Shown: in pieces, positions 48,455 through 61,085 of the stretch
Position numbering within the stretch: position 1 is the first letter of the stretch
Layout of the letters: each line of letters begins with the position of its first letter
NCBI RefSeq assembly: GCF_902167145.1
Contig: NC_050097.1
Span: 173,568,923-173,632,922, forward strand
Length of the DNA: 64,000 nt
Source of the DNA: Zea mays
Taxonomy: Eukaryota > Streptophyta > Magnoliopsida > Poales > Poaceae
Reading direction: 5' to 3'
The notes under the pieces: generated by a model
What the model was told of the DNA's origin: nothing
Seen by the model: only the letters and a program-made list of their open reading frames with translations
Databases searched by the model: none
Program-made: the position numbers and the translations under genes

Positions 48455-48861
48455 TGTTGGGGGCCTTCGGCTTCCGAAGGTCCTCAAAAACATGATTTAA
48501 CAATGTTTCTGGAGTATAATGTGTGAACAGGTATCTTCGGACTTGAATCAGAAAGGGAGAAGCTCAAAAGATACGAAGGTTGACACAGTGCCGAAGCTGT
48601 GAAGCAGGAAAGCTTCGGCATGTTCGCAGAAAGGGGAACCGACTTAAAGATGAAAAGGCCATTTAGACCTCGATAGAATGCTATAGAATTATCACCAAAT
48701 GTAAAGGGCATGTATGTAATTTTGTATGGGTTGTACCCCGTGCCTATAAATAGGTGAACAGTACCCCCGTACTGTTCACGCGGACTTGGCATTTGCTTTT
48801 GCGTCACACTTGTATTTTCATTTCCTTCCAAGCCGAAGCATTTGAGAACAAGTCCCCAACA
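48455..48861 (+). repeat. Gypsy element 3' LTR, 407 bp
   Basis: Same length as the 5' LTR, with no difference seen on reading. Preceded by GCGAGGGGCTAC, a short PPT candidate, and followed by GTAGG. Confidence 0.92.
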
Positions 48862-48866
48862 GTAGG

Positions 48867-51329
48867 TTTATGCATCTGGGGGCTCAAGTTGGATCATTGA
48901 TAGCGAGTGCACAAACCACATGTCAGGGGAGAAAAAGATGTTCTCCTCCTACGAGAGAAACGAAGATCCCCAAAGAGCTATCACATTCGGGGATGGAAAT
49001 CAAGGTTTGGTCAAAGGACTTGGTAAAATTGCTATATCACCTGACCATTCCATTTCCAATGTTTTTCTTGTAGATTCTTTAGATTACAACTTGCTTTCAG
49101 TCTCTCAATTATGCAAAATGGGTTACAACTGTCTTTTTACAAATATAGGTGTTACTGTCTTTAGAAGAAGTGATGATTCAGTAGCATTTAAGGGAGTACT
49201 CAAGGGTCAGCTATACTTAGTTGATTTCAATAGAGCTGAACTCGATACTTGCTTAATTGCTAAGACTAATATGGGTTGGCTCTGGCATCGCCGACTAGCC
49301 CATGTTGGAATGAAGAATCTTCACATGCTTCTAAAGGGAGAACACATTTTGGGAGTAACCAATGTTCATTTCGAGAAAGACAGGGTTTGTAGCGCATGTC
49401 AAATAGGGAAGCAAGTTGGCTCCCATCATCCACACAAGAACATCATGATGACCGACAGGTCTCTTGAGCTACTCCACATGGATCTATTCGGCCCGATCGC
49501 TTACATGAGCATCGGCGGGAGTAAGTATTGTCTTGTAATTGTGGATGATTATTCTCTCTTCACTTGGGTATTCTTTTTGCAGGAAAAATCACAAACCCAA
49601 GAGACCTTAAAGGGATTCTTGAGACGGGCTCAAAATGAGTTCGGATTAAGGATCAAGAAAATAAGAAGCGACAACGGGACGGAGTTCAAGAACTCTCAAA
49701 TTGAAGGCTTTCTTGAGGAGGAGGGCATCAAGCATGAGTTCTCTTCTCCCTACACACCTCAACAAAATGGTGTAGTGGAGAGGAAGAATAGAACTCTACT
49801 TGACATGGCGAGGACCGGTTTTGGGCGGAAGCAATCAACACTGCTTGCTACTCCATCAACCGGCTCCACCTTCACCGAATCCTCAAGAAAACATCATATG
49901 AACTCCTCACCGGTAAAAAGCCAAATGTTTCATATTTTAGAGTCTTTGGTAGCAAATGTTTTATTCTTGTTAAAAGAGGTAGAAAATCTAAATTTGCTCC
50001 TAAGGCCGTAGAAGGCTTTTTACTTGGTTATGACTCAAACACAAGGGCATATAGAGTCTTCAACAAATCCACTGGATTAGTTGAGGTTTCTTGTGACATT
50101 GTGTTTGATGAGACTAATGGCTCTCAAGTAGAGCAAGTTGATCTTGATGAGCTAGATGATGAAGAGGCTCCATGCGTCGCGCTAAGGAACATGTCCATTG
50201 GGGATGTGTGTCCTAAGGAATCCGAAGAGCCCACTCAAGCTCAAGATCAACCATCATCTTCAAATCAAGCATCTTCACCAACTCAAGATGAGGATCAAGC
50301 TCAAGATAATGAAAATGAAGATCAAGAGGATGAGCCACCTCAAGTGGAGGACAATGATCAAGGGGGAGATGACCATGATCAAGACAAGGAAGATGATCAA
50401 GAGGAACAGGGTCAAAGACCGCCTCACCCAAGAGTCCACCTAGCGATACAAAGAGACCACCCCGTGAACTCCATCCTCGGCGATATTCATAAGGGGGTAA
50501 CCACTCGATCTCGTGTCGCTCACTTTTGTGAACATTACTCTTTTGTGTCTTCTATTGAGCCATACAGGGTGGAAGACGCATTAAGAGATTCGGATTGGGT
50601 GTTGGCAATGCAAGAGGAGCTCAACAACTTCACTAGGAATGAGGTATGGCATCTTGTTCCACGTCCTAATCAAAATGTTGTAGGAACCAAGTGGGTATTC
50701 TGCAACAAGCAAGATGAGCATGGTGTGGTGACAAGGAACAAAGCCCGACTTGTAGCCAAAGGATATTCACAAGTCGAAGGTTTGGATTTCGGCGAAACCT
50801 ATGCACCCATAGCTAGGCTTGAGTCAATTCGCATATTACTTGCCTATGCTACTTACCATGGCTTTAAGCTTTATCAAATGGACGTGAAAAGTGCCTTCCT
50901 CAATGGACCAATCAAGGAAGAGGTCTATGTTGAGCAACCTCCTGGCTTCGAAGAGGTCCATGTGTATAAACTCTCTAAGGCGCTTTATGGGCTCAAGCAA
51001 GCCCCAAGAGCATGGTATGAATGCCTAAGAGATTTCCTTATCACTAATGGCTTCAAAGTCAGAAAAGTCGATCCTACTCTCTTTACTAAAACCATTGCAA
51101 ATGATTTGTTTGTATGCCAAATTTATGTTGATGATATCATATTTGGGTCTACTAACAAATCTACTTGTGAAGAGTTTATGAGGATTATGATTCAAAAATT
51201 CGAGATGTCTATGATGGGGGAGTTGAAGTATTTCCTAGGATTTCAAGTCAAACAACTCCAAGATGGCACCTTCATCAGCCAAACGAAGTACATTCAAGAC
51301 ATACTCACTAAGTTTGGAATGAAGGATGC
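48867..51329 (+). pseudogene. pol: Opie-like Pol, truncated by insertion
   Basis: Resumes the copia element after the gypsy insertion. The protease motif reads DSECTNHM (Gly to Glu beside the catalytic Asp). The integrase part is fine to [10 protein letters not shown] deletion of about 28 bp near 49813 (MART then GFGRKQ) shifts the frame, and the original frame returns by 50101. RT ([25 protein letters not shown] at about 51124) follows. The reading ends at FGMKDA where the next LTR begins. RNase H is outside the window. Confidence 0.87.
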
Positions 51330-52391
51330 CGTCGATACCCTAAATCAGGGGTACCCTCTCCTACTGCATAAAGGCATTGCACCCATGCGACGTCTCCTGG
51401 CCGCGCAGTGGACCGCGCCTAACTCCACCGGACGGGCGGGCCAAAGGGCGCCACGTGGCAAGGAAAGGCACCATGCCTCAGTAAGACCGGACCACCACAG
51501 AAGGTCACCAGGCCCCTGGATACATACAGGTCCGGAGCCCCGGGGAAGGTCCGATCCTCGGCAGGGTTTCGGAACGAGAAGGACCTTGGGGTATGCAGGG
51601 GTCCGGTGCTGACACATGTGCAGGCCTTGTTCTCCGCTCCCCGCGCAGGTCAAGGCCCGCTGCTTGTGGCTCATGACATAAGCCATCGGGCCGAGCCTGA
51701 TGTAAAGCCGTGTAGCCCCTGCATTTATTGAGGAGAGGACGCGCCGCCTGCCACTGCGCTGACGGGCGACGTGCCCTCTCAGCATTTAATGTGTCCCGTC
51801 CCATCAGCTGGCAGGCGGCGTCAAGGTCATCCAACAGGCGGCGCACCTGCTGGGTCTGCTGGCGAACAGTGCGCCCATGCCAAGCAGCGCACTGTGTTAT
51901 CCCTTCTACAAGAAGCTTGCCCTGCACGCCGAAGATACACAGATCTCGGACGACAGGACACAAGGGGATTGCCCCGACAGCAAATATTTATAGTTCCAAG
52001 TGTTATATTCTCTATGTCCCTGGGCCCACATGTCGGGGCTCAGTGCCTTTGTGCATGCCCCTTTAGCTATAAAAGGGGAGGCATGCGACGTTACAAGACT
52101 CAGACCCAACTCTAGGCAGACACTCTCAAGTTCATACAAGCTCCCAAACAAAACATCACACAGTGGAGTAGGGTATTAGGGCGGGTACTCTCAAGTTCAT
52201 ACAAGCTCCCAAACAAAACATCACAAAACATCTCAAGTTCATACAAGCTCCCGAACCACTCTAAATCCTCGCGTGCTCTCGTGTGTTGATCCACCAGTCT
52301 CGTAGCAAGCAAAACGCTTAGGTCCCTCCTCTCTTTAGGATTTAGGGCGGGTGCAATCCGCCACCTGGCCGGGGAGATTTCCTCCCCGACA
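51330..52391 (+). repeat. Gypsy 5' LTR, about 1062 bp
   Basis: The end CTCCCCGACA implies a start TGTCG; here the first bases are CGTCGATACC, so the first T seems mutated. TATA box GCTATAAAAGG at 52067-52077. A 36-bp unit (CTCAAGTTCATACAAGCTCC...) recurs at 52124, 52189 and, shortened, 52231. Confidence 0.8.
52124..52253 (+). repeat. Triplicated 36-bp unit in LTR leader
   Basis: CTCAAGTTCATACAAGCTCC plus CAAACAAAACATCAC occurs at 52124-52159 and 52189-52224 and in part at 52231-52253, downstream of the TATA, so it would lie in the transcript leader. Confidence 0.75.
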
Positions 52392-52447
52392 TTTGGCGCG
52401 CCAGGTAGGGGCCAGGCTTCAAGTTTTCACTTGTTTTCTCGCTCGGC

Positions 52448-54009
52448 ATGATGGTGCGGATCATAGAGCACCGCGCCGAAACATCGGAGGATTTCATAAT
52501 GGAGCAGGAGGTTGCGTCCTCCGCGCCACGAGTGCCCGACCGCCTCGACTCTGGGACTGCTGCCGTGCACGCCATGCAGCAGCACACACCAGTGCAGGCG
52601 TCCCGAACTCCGTCGAGGGCAGCGCCTACGGCGCTGTCTGCGGCCAGAGAGTTGCTACGCCACCCCCGTAGCTCTACGGCATCACCGGGGGCCATGAAGC
52701 AGTGGCGCGACGACGTCGACCGACTGCTTGGCATGACACATTCTACTTCGACCAGGTTGAGGCCTCGGTCATCCCGGCGCCAACGCGAGGCGACGGCGTC
52801 TGTGCGCTCGCCCTCCGTAAGGGGTGCACAGACCGACGACCTCCGGGCGGAGCTCAACCGTAGGCGTACGGGAGAAGATGCCCGGGTCTCTTTGGAAAGG
52901 GCGCGTGAGCGCCGACAGAACGTCGAGGGTCGCAACCTCGACCAAGATTTTGCTGCGGAGGCACCGCAGACACCAGTGGGCGCCCGGTCCCAAACGGGTG
53001 TCCCCTTGACCGACGTGGGCTGCGCCGCCCTCGCTGACCATCTTCGCACGGCATCATGACCGCCCAAGTTCTGGCCACACCTGCCAGAAAAATACGATGG
53101 GACAACGAACCCATCGGAGTTCCTGCAAGTATATGTCACCGCCATCACGGCGGCGGGTGGAAACACCGCCGTAATGGCGACATATTTTCATGTCGCCCTG
53201 TCTGGACCAGCCCGGACTTGGCTCATGAACCTCGCCCCAAGATCAATCTACTCCTGGGAAGAGCTCTGTGCGCGGTTCGTGGCGAACTTCGCTAGTGCTT
53301 ATCAACAACATGGTGTGGAGGCCCACCTCCATGCTGTGAGGCAGGAGCCAGGGGAGACCCTCCGGAAGTTCATCTCCCGCTTCACCAAGGTGCGAGGTAC
53401 GATACCTCGTATTTCCGATGCCTCTATCATCACGGCCTTCCGACAGGGGTACGTGATAAGAAAATGTTGGAGAAACTAGCCACACATGATGTGGAGACTG
53501 TCCCCACGCTCTTTGCCCTGGCGGACAAGTGTGCTAGAGCCGCTGAAGGCCGAGCATGGCACTCGGCCCCACAAACTGGGACCACCCAGACGGGAGGTTC
53601 GGGTGCCATCCCCCAGGACGGCAGAAAGAAAAAGAAGGGTCGCGGCTACGAGAAGCCGCAGTCTACCGCGCTGGTCGTCGCAGCCGTGACCGGAGGCCGG
53701 GGCGACCACAACAAACGCCCACGGCCACAAAGGAGTAACAGCGGCTCATGCCCTATACATCCCAACGGTCGCCACAACGCCGCGGAGTGTCGCGAGATCA
53801 TTGATCTTGCGAAACGCGTTAGCGAACGTGCCAGCGAGCGACATGAGCAGTCTTCCAGAGATGGCTCCCCACCTCGCCGCCGTCTTGGCAAAGAAAAGGT
53901 CGATGACAGCGAGGTGGCTGTGGCTAAACAGGACCTCAGGTATCAGTCACCCAAAGGAGACCTGAAGGACGTCTTCGCAAAAGACTCCCACTCCGACGGC
54001 GACGACTAG
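52448..54009 (+). pseudogene. gag: Gypsy Gag with one stop and one frameshift
   Basis: The ATG at 52448 opens an Arg/Ala-rich N-terminus. The frame runs to TGA at 53057-53059, where the Trp expected before PPKFWPHLPEKYDGT is lost. The same frame continues into the retrotransposon Gag domain (SGPARTWLMNLAPRSIYSWE, then ELCARFVANF, RQEPGETLRKFISRFTKVRG). Near 53450 a base is lost in a G run, and the rest continues in another frame from KKMLEKLATHDVETVPTLFA to the finger CPIHPNGRHNAAEC and the TAG at 54009. No protease or RT follows. Dead without correction. Confidence 0.82.
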
Positions 54010-54429
54010 GCGGACCACCGGCGGGATCCCATGTCCCCCGGCCTACGAAGCTGAAGCCTGCCTTCCTCCGGAAACCCATCTGGATTCCCCACGGGTCCAG
54101 CTTTCTGACAGGTTCACTACAAAATGGCCTCCCCTTTAGCAATGCATATATGTGTTGGTACAAGCCTATATAAGCGTTGCTAGGGTCTATACCAACGCAT
54201 AATTATGTGTTGCCTATACTGCCGTTGCTAGGGGCTACTGCAACGCTTGTACATACGTTGGTAAGTCATATAAATAAGCGTTGGTAAACTGCAACCGATT
54301 TTTATAAGATACAACAACACTTACATGTGTTGGTGCCGCCCAAGACCAGCTCGTTATCATAGGATGCTACAACGTTTAGTTTTGAGTTGTAGCAACATTT
54401 TTATCCGTTGCAAGCAATAAACCAATAAA

Positions 54430-55465
54430 AAATATTTGAATATTTTATTTTGAGGTTAAGATTATAACAAGCTGAACAATGCACATTTGATATTTCTGGA
54501 ATCATCCACACACACATGGCAAATAAGAAAAATATATATATTTAAAATCAATAGTTGCATTACAAAAAGTTGATCCATAGTTTCATATATAATTGCACAC
54601 AACATGGAGACTGAGACTAAGCTGCTAATTAGAGGGTGCAGACGAGAAGAAAAATGTTGTTCAACTGTGGACATTTTTTCTAGAAATCTGACCAGAGGCA
54701 ATTATCCCTAGCGCTGGCGATGACAATCCTTTGATTGGAGGGGATAGCTAGGGGCATAGCAAAGCTCCACCTCCACAGTAAGTGCCGCAACATGGGAGCG
54801 CCAGGTTTATTACAAAGAAAGTTCGAAGTACATATTCATGCATCCTTAAATATTTCGTTGCCACTGTGTTTTGCGCTGAGGATGGGCACAAGCACGTCTA
54901 AATTTCCTTCAATTCACCCTTGCAAAAGAATTAGAGTACTCAATAAACATCATCGAAGAAGCATTTGACATGTTTTTTTTTGACAAATAAATAGAGACTA
55001 GAAGAAGGAAGCGCCCTACCAGGCGGATACACAGACCTTAATTGAATATTTTCTCTATAAATAATAGGAAAGTACTCTATACCTTTGCACTTAATTGGTG
55101 CCTACTGTCTTGCTTTACCATCTCCATAAGCATTGTTTGCAGTTCATCAGCTCTGCAAAAGCAAAAGCAAGCAAGGAAAAAGGTAAAATAACAGTTCAAT
55201 TAAAAAGAAAATATCCAACCTTCTTTCTAAGACCGTTACATGTCTAGCCCTATCTGGAGTTGACTGTCCAGTGGAGTGTCACCTGGTGCATCATAGTCAT
55301 CAATTTAGACTTTAAAATACATATTCTATCAATTTTGTTGTCACGAAACAAATCATATTCCTTACAAAGCATGCATCTCATAGAATGCAAGGAAACAAAG
55401 AATAATAAAAAATACAGATGAGTACACCACCTAACTTTTTAAATTATATTTCCTATTAAGTGTCA
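54430..55465. other. CACTA interior, nothing recognised
   Basis: AT-rich sequence of about 1 kb between the left subterminal repeats and the copia fragment. Only short unsupported frames. Confidence 0.3.
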
Positions 55466-58035
55466 AAATTTCTATCAAATCACTTGGTGAACCCTTAGAA
55501 GATACTCGTGTTGTCAAGAAGTTTCTAAGAGTTGTGCCACCCTAGTTCAATCAAGTTGCTGTCTCAATCGAGATGTTCTGTGATGTCAAGACACTTTCAG
55601 TTGAAGACCTAGTTGGAAGGCTTCGGGCAGCTTAAGATCGGTTTGAAGACAAACTGGAGCAAGTCACAGACAAAGCAGGAAGACTGCTACTAGCTGAAGA
55701 GGAATGGTTGGAGAAACACAAGCAAAGGTTTTAGTCCAATTCACACAAGAACAGTAATAGTGGAGGGACAAACCAGTGGAAGGCAAAGGTTTCTAACAAA
55801 TATGAAGGTGCTAGCTCCAGTACTCCTCACAAGGTCAAATTGACATCACAAGGAACACCCAGAAGAAAAGGGAGATGCAGAAACTGTGGCATCTATGGTC
55901 ATTGGGCAGAAGACTGTAAAAGACCAAAAAGAGATAAGAAGGATCACAAATAGCAGGAGGCAAATGTTGCAGTTGGAGATGTGGAGAATGCAGCACTACT
56001 CTTCGCTGAGGTGCAAGACTCATTAGGTGGAACTTCTCAGGAAATACACCTGTCTAAAGAAAAAGTAGTGCCTGCAGTCTGTTCAGATGAAGTCTGGCTA
56101 TTAGACACTGGAGCTAGTAACCACATGACAGGCACGAAGTCTACACTTACTCAACTTGATGACACTGTCAGTGGGTTAGTGAAGTTTGGTGATGGGTCTA
56201 CTGTCAAAATCTGTGGACTAGGTTCGGTGGTGATGAAAACCAGAGAAGGTGACCACAAGGTACTCACTAGTGTGTACTACATTACACAATTGAAAAGCAA
56301 CATAATTAGTCTTGGACAACTAGAGGAAGCAGGCTGTGACATCAGACTATTTGCTGGTAGACTGAAAGTATTTGATCCAGAGTATAACCTGTTGGTCAGT
56401 GCACCTCGCACTGGGAACAGAATGTACACAGTACAGTTGAGTGTGATACCTCCAGTTTGCTTGTTGTCAAAGCTAGATGATGCAACTTGGCTATGGCATT
56501 CAAGATTTGGTCACCTGAATTTTAAAGCTCTAAGAAATTTGGGAGTGAAAGGAATGGTAGAAGGGATGCCAGTTGTGGACAGACTTGAGCAAGTTTGTGA
56601 TGCATGTACTTTGGGAAAGCAGCACAGAGCACCTTTTCCAAAGACATCGCTTTATAGGGCAAAGAGGGGTCTAGAATTGTTTCATGCTGATCTATGTGGC
56701 CAGATTAGACCACAGACAGTAGGTGGAAACCTCTATTTCCTATTAGTAGTTGATGATTTCAGCAGGTTTATGTGGATTGAACTCCTGAAGACAAAAGGTG
56801 AAGCTTTGTCATGTCTGATCAAGATCAAGCAGAGAGCAGAAGTAGAGCTAGAAAGCAAGTTGAAAGCCTTGAGGACAAATAGAGGAGGAGAGTTCAATTC
56901 AAGGATGTTCACTACATTTTGTACTGAACAAGGCATAAACCACTTCACCACAACACCCTATACTCCTCAACAAAATGGGGTTGTTGAACGAAGAAATCAG
57001 TCAATTGTCGAGATGGGTAGATGTCTACTAAAAGGCAGGAGTGTGCCACCTAGATTCTGGGGTGAAGCAGTCACTACAGCTGTATATCTTCTAAACATGT
57101 CTCCTATGAAAAGTGTCACAGGGATGACCCCCTATGAAGCTTGGTATGGGAAGAAGCCTTATGTCAGTCACTTGAAGACTTTTGGCTGTGTAGGACATGT
57201 AAAGAAGGTTGGCCCTAGTATTGAAAAATTATCAGACAGATCTGCTAGAATGGTAATGGTGAGGTATGAGCCAGGATCAAAAGGGTACAAGATGTATGAT
57301 CCCTCTACTAACAAACTTGTGATTAGCAGAGATGTTAAGTTTGAAGAGGGAATGGGATGGAATTGGGGAGAACTTGAGGATAGTAAAAATACTCAGTTGC
57401 CTGATGAAAATTCAGAAACTACAGTCTTTCAGAAATTACACAAGGCCCTATATGGTTTGAAACAGGCACCCAGGGTTTGGAATACAAAATTGGACAGTGA
57501 ACTGATCTCTTTGGGTTTTGAAAAATGCAGTGTGGAACATGCTGTTTACAGAAAGGGAGTTGGTGACTCCCTTTTGGTGGTGGGAGTATATGTTGATGAT
57601 CTCATAATCTGTGGACCATCAGTAGTAAAAATAGAAGAATTCAAGAGGCAGATGATGCTCACTTTCAACATGAGTGACCTTGGTTTGCTGAGTTACTACT
57701 TGGGCATGGAAGTTACACAGAAGGAGGGTGAGATATTAATCTGTCAAAGTTCATATGCAGCAAAGATTCTTGAGCTGTGTCATATGACTGGTTGCAACCC
57801 CACTGATACTCCTATGGAACAAAGAATAAAACTCACTGCTGCTAAGAAAGGGACTGAAAAGGATGTTACTAGATACAGGAGTGTGATTGGTAGTCTGAGA
57901 AACCTAGTGAACACAAGACCTGACTTATCCTTTGCTGTTGGACTTGTGAGCAGGTTCATGGAAGGTCCTAACAAAGAGCACTGGACAGCAATTAAAAGAA
58001 TTGTGAGGTATATAGAAGGAACACTGAACTATTGG
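55466..58035 (+). pseudogene. Ty1/copia gag-pol fragment with internal deletion, inside CACTA
   Basis: A gag remnant (EDTRVVKKFLRVVPP, then zinc knuckle CRNCGIYGHWAEDC near 55875) ends with TAG at 55951. A long open frame then starts at ATG 55981: protease WLLDTGASNHMTG, pre-integrase LWHSRFGHLNFKALR, integrase HADLCG, RTNRGGEFNS and [16 protein letters not shown]. The catalytic second Asp is Asn (RTNRGG for RTDRGG). The frame jumps near 57426 from the integrase tail directly to [14 protein letters not shown], so most of the RT fingers are deleted, then has YVDDLIICG and VNTRPDLSFAVGLVSRFM. It breaks at YIEGTLNYW (58035). No LTRs seen. The absence of stops over 2 kb contrasts with the lost residues. 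Confidence 0.8.
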
Positions 58036-60540
58036 GAGGCGCTACTGGCTTGGCCGGACAAAATTGATGAAAGCAAGGCATCGAAATTGCAAATTATCTA
58101 TGTAATTTCAGTAAGTAATCATACAAATTTCTCCAAATCAACACTAATTCCCATACTAATCTTGTTTTTCGCTTCTCATACCCACAACATCTAATTACAC
58201 GAACATGAAGCTAGAACATCACAACATAATTACCAAAAAAACAAACCAGCATGGACACGTTAACTAGAATTTTACCTTGAACAGGCATTTCATCAAACAC
58301 CTAAACTACAAGGGTCCTCACCTTATTGGGGAAAGAGACCTGAGTCGTTGGGTGTGTATAGGAGACTGCATAGTAGTGGGGACGTGAGGAGAGCATACCG
58401 TGGATGCGCGGCGGCAAGGCGACAACATTTCTAGGGGCTAGCAGGCAGGCCCCGGCAGCGACGAACTGGTGGAGACAGGGGGCACGACCACGGGAGTGAA
58501 TTGCCGTTGTCGTTGCCATACAAGTCGTAGAACATAGAATAGGAGGAGCTACTGTTGCCGTTGTCGGATGGGGTCGGACGACCTAAGGGCACCACTAATA
58601 ACATTTACATCAATGACAATCTAAAGTAGTAAAAAGATCAACTTCAACAGTAGTCAAAGCTGCTATGAAATTTTGGTTGTCCAAATTTTATTTTTCAAGG
58701 GCTAGTGACCACTACTATTAGCTTTAAGGAATCGAACCCATCAACTACATGTTGTAATATGTAGAGAACATATTGTGTCATTGTTGCCGAACAAAGCTCC
58801 ATGCACGACCATCTTGAGTAGGAAACAATAGGCAAAGTCATGAACAGATAAAGGGAATTCATAATAAATTTTAGTTACATATTGTTGGGTTCCTCTTAGG
58901 AACATGTTATGATCTTTGGTTTAGTACTGGCCTGTCAGGGGATCGATCAGCTCCTTGAGAGGAGCCAGCTCTACGCTTTCGATCAATTTGAACCCCTGCA
59001 GGAAGAAATAGTGAAATCGATAAACATAAGTAACTGACACCATCAATAAAAGCAAGAACGTCGAAACGATATGCTCACATACTTAAAATGTACTGCTAGG
59101 AGATGAAATAGTTACAGCAAATTACCAATCAATTGCCTATAAATCATGTCCTTGGAAAGTTTATAAAATCGAGGATGTTCTTTAATTGGAAGGAGACACA
59201 AAAATCAATAGGAATAGAGTAATTAACTAAAACAGAATGGTGGCATCGGAAGGACAAAGAGAATGGTGGCATTTCAGAGTTCGGACAAACCAAATAATGC
59301 AGTCAGCATCTACCACACAAACTTCAGAATTGTAGTTGCTACTTTTCTTCCCATGCGGTGGTACTTTTATAATTAGCATGTAAAGGATCATGAATTTTTG
59401 GCTCGATCACTTAACTTCTGTTGTAAGTAGGTGTTTCATAAATGGAGTACCCTGGGGTGTAGCCTTTGGATCATCCCTATGCACGGGCACTGCCATTGGA
59501 ATGTCGTTGTCGATCTAGTTTTTTTATACAGATAGAGCATTCTGTATACACTAAGATATGCTCACATGACGCTGAACGTGGACACTACTTCACATTAGAC
59601 GAAATAATGATCAGAGGCACAAACAACAAAACCATATAAGAATCTTCTGCTTGAAATCTTGATGCTGCCTTGGTAAAACATTTAACCAAATAGCATTTGA
59701 TAATGCTCAAAGGATCACATTGCTGACAGATCAACAGACCTAGTACGGAAATTACAGACCTAGTATAGAAATTCAGGGTGGAATCTAAAATAGGGCTAGA
59801 AATATACCAGATGTAATTCTCAAACACAAAGGGGAGGAAGGATCCGACAAGAACGTGGCTATAGAGGGAGCGATAATGTGGTAGACAAAGTAACATGTGG
59901 GGGATCTACGAGAGGGAGGCAACGCCTCACCTTGACAAACTGCAGATGTGCCTCCTTTGTTCGCCAGCTCTAGGCACACCGAAGAAGCCCGACGGTGCGG
60001 CTATGGAGGTGGAGGGGATGGGGATTCCTAGCGAAGTAGAAGGGGAGGGGGTGGGGATGACACTATGGCCAGCGCCAGCGTGGTGGTTCACCCTCGGATT
60101 CGGCCGAGGCGGGCACAGTTGTTGCGTCGTGGAGGGGGAGGGGAGATTAGGGATCCCGACGAATCACGACTCAAGGAGTAAAGGCTAGCTATCTACTAAC
60201 TTTCAGATCCAAGGACCAGGGAGGAGAATGGCTCGTACCTGTTGAGAGCGTCAAGTCAGCATGTCATCGTCGTGATCGTCGTAGCGCGGCCGATGCCCTC
60301 TTCGCCATGGATAGCGCCGCCCCGGCAGCCAAGTCTGAGAGAGATATGTAGCCTTTTCTCTGTTTGCCGCTCGACGGCCTCTGGAAAGGTACAAACGGAT
60401 CACATAGCCATTCAAACGTGATCCGACGGCTTAAAAAAAGTGACGTGGATACACTCGCAGGCGGTCTATGCTCCCGCATTTGTATATAGAAAGAATTACT
60501 AGTAAATTTATACGTAGTCACGCTAGTTTTTGTTTTGAAT
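58036..60540. other. CACTA interior, mostly unrecognised
   Basis: After the copia break, the sequence is of mixed composition with no known protein. A possible terminal coding exon lies at 58921-58995 (minus). A GC-rich stretch at 59900-60350 contains a minus-strand ATG at 60311 giving a very short frame (MAKRASAALRRSRR) ending near a GTACGAG donor. This may be a captured or element-specific transcript; unproven. Confidence 0.3.
58921..58995 (-). CDS. Possible last exon of an unidentified gene
   Basis: The acceptor TTCCTGCAG precedes an open phase-0 reading GFKLIESVELAPLKELIDPL and TGQY ending in TAA. It looks like a genuine protein C-terminus in composition. I cannot name the family, and no upstream exon was found with confidence. 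Confidence 0.25.
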   Translation of the reverse strand, partial: GFKLIESVELAPLKELIDPLTGQY

Positions 60541-60560
60541 TACTGGAACCAATAAAAATA

Positions 60561-60761
60561 CTCTCTAATGTCAATCTATAGGTTGTTTGACTTTTTTAAC
60601 ACCAAATTTGACCAACTCATTCTACTAAAAATTTACGAAAATATGGAAAAAAATTAAACCACAATAAAAATAAATATTAATTATGGATTTTTTTGAATCA
60701 AACGAGTAAGTCAAACTTGGTGTCCAAAAATCAAACAATCTATAAATTGGGACGGAGAGAG
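60561..60761. mobile_element. Stowaway MITE, 201 bp
   Basis: Ends CTCTCTAATGTCAATCTATA and, inverted, CTCTCTCCGTCCCAATTTAT. TA lies on both sides (60559-60560, 60762-60763). The arms also share GGTTGTTTGACTTTT-like sequence, so it folds back. Confidence 0.75.
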
Positions 60762-60814
60762 TACTTTGTAAGTACCAAAACCAATATAGTGATTTGCATA
60801 AATACTGCATATAA

Positions 60815-61085
60815 TCCTTGCAACGCATGATAAGCGTTGCTAGGTAACACAAATACTATGGATGACACTTGCAACGCATGACAAATGTTGTTAGGTGACA
60901 TAAATACTACGAATGACCCTTGCAACGCATGATAAACATTGTCAGGTAATTTGGATTCTACGGATGACACTTGCAACGTATGGTAAACGTTGCTAGTTGA
61001 TATTCTTGCAACATATAAATATATGTGTTGCTAGCATCTGTTGCTACCTAATTTCTTGCAACGCATAAACCATTTGTTGCAATGT
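60815..61085. repeat. Right subterminal repeat array of the 7-kb CACTA
   Basis: At least five copies of CTTGCAACGCATGATAA-CGTT with TGCTAGGT follow one another at about 60-bp spacing, drifting in sequence. These would be transposase-binding repeats. Some single-unit variants match the left end (54200-54400). Confidence 0.75.

Larger units (their letters stand above)
41919..48861 (+). mobile_element. Ty3/gypsy gag-only element with antisense gene, very young
   Basis: A 6943-bp element with two 407-bp LTRs (41919-42325, 48455-48861) that look identical throughout, target duplication GTAGG at 41914-41918 and 48862-48866, and PBS TTGGCGCCCACCTCCGG at 42326. It contains an intact sense gag (42401-43915) and an intact antisense three-exon gene (48147-44935), but no protease, RT, RNase H or integrase. 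It must be mobilised by a partner. An antisense extra ORF is known in Tat-lineage elements such as Grande, so it probably belongs there. CTTCGG/CCGAAG is strikingly frequent all along. Confidence 0.9.
38037..51329 (+). mobile_element. Opie-like Ty1/copia element, defective, interrupted twice
   Basis: The 5' LTR is 38037-39241. Gag runs 39287-41904, a gypsy element sits at the gag-pol junction (41919-48861), and pol runs 48867-51329 where a second gypsy element cuts in. The PBS ATTGGTATCAGAGCC follows the LTR. The 3' part and 3' LTR should lie right of the window beyond the second insertion. Gag and pol both carry stops or frameshifts. Confidence 0.88.

Noticed and set aside
52342..53166. 274-codon minus-strand frame
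   Set aside because: Exact antisense shadow of the gypsy Gag coding region in GC-rich sequence; no domain seen.
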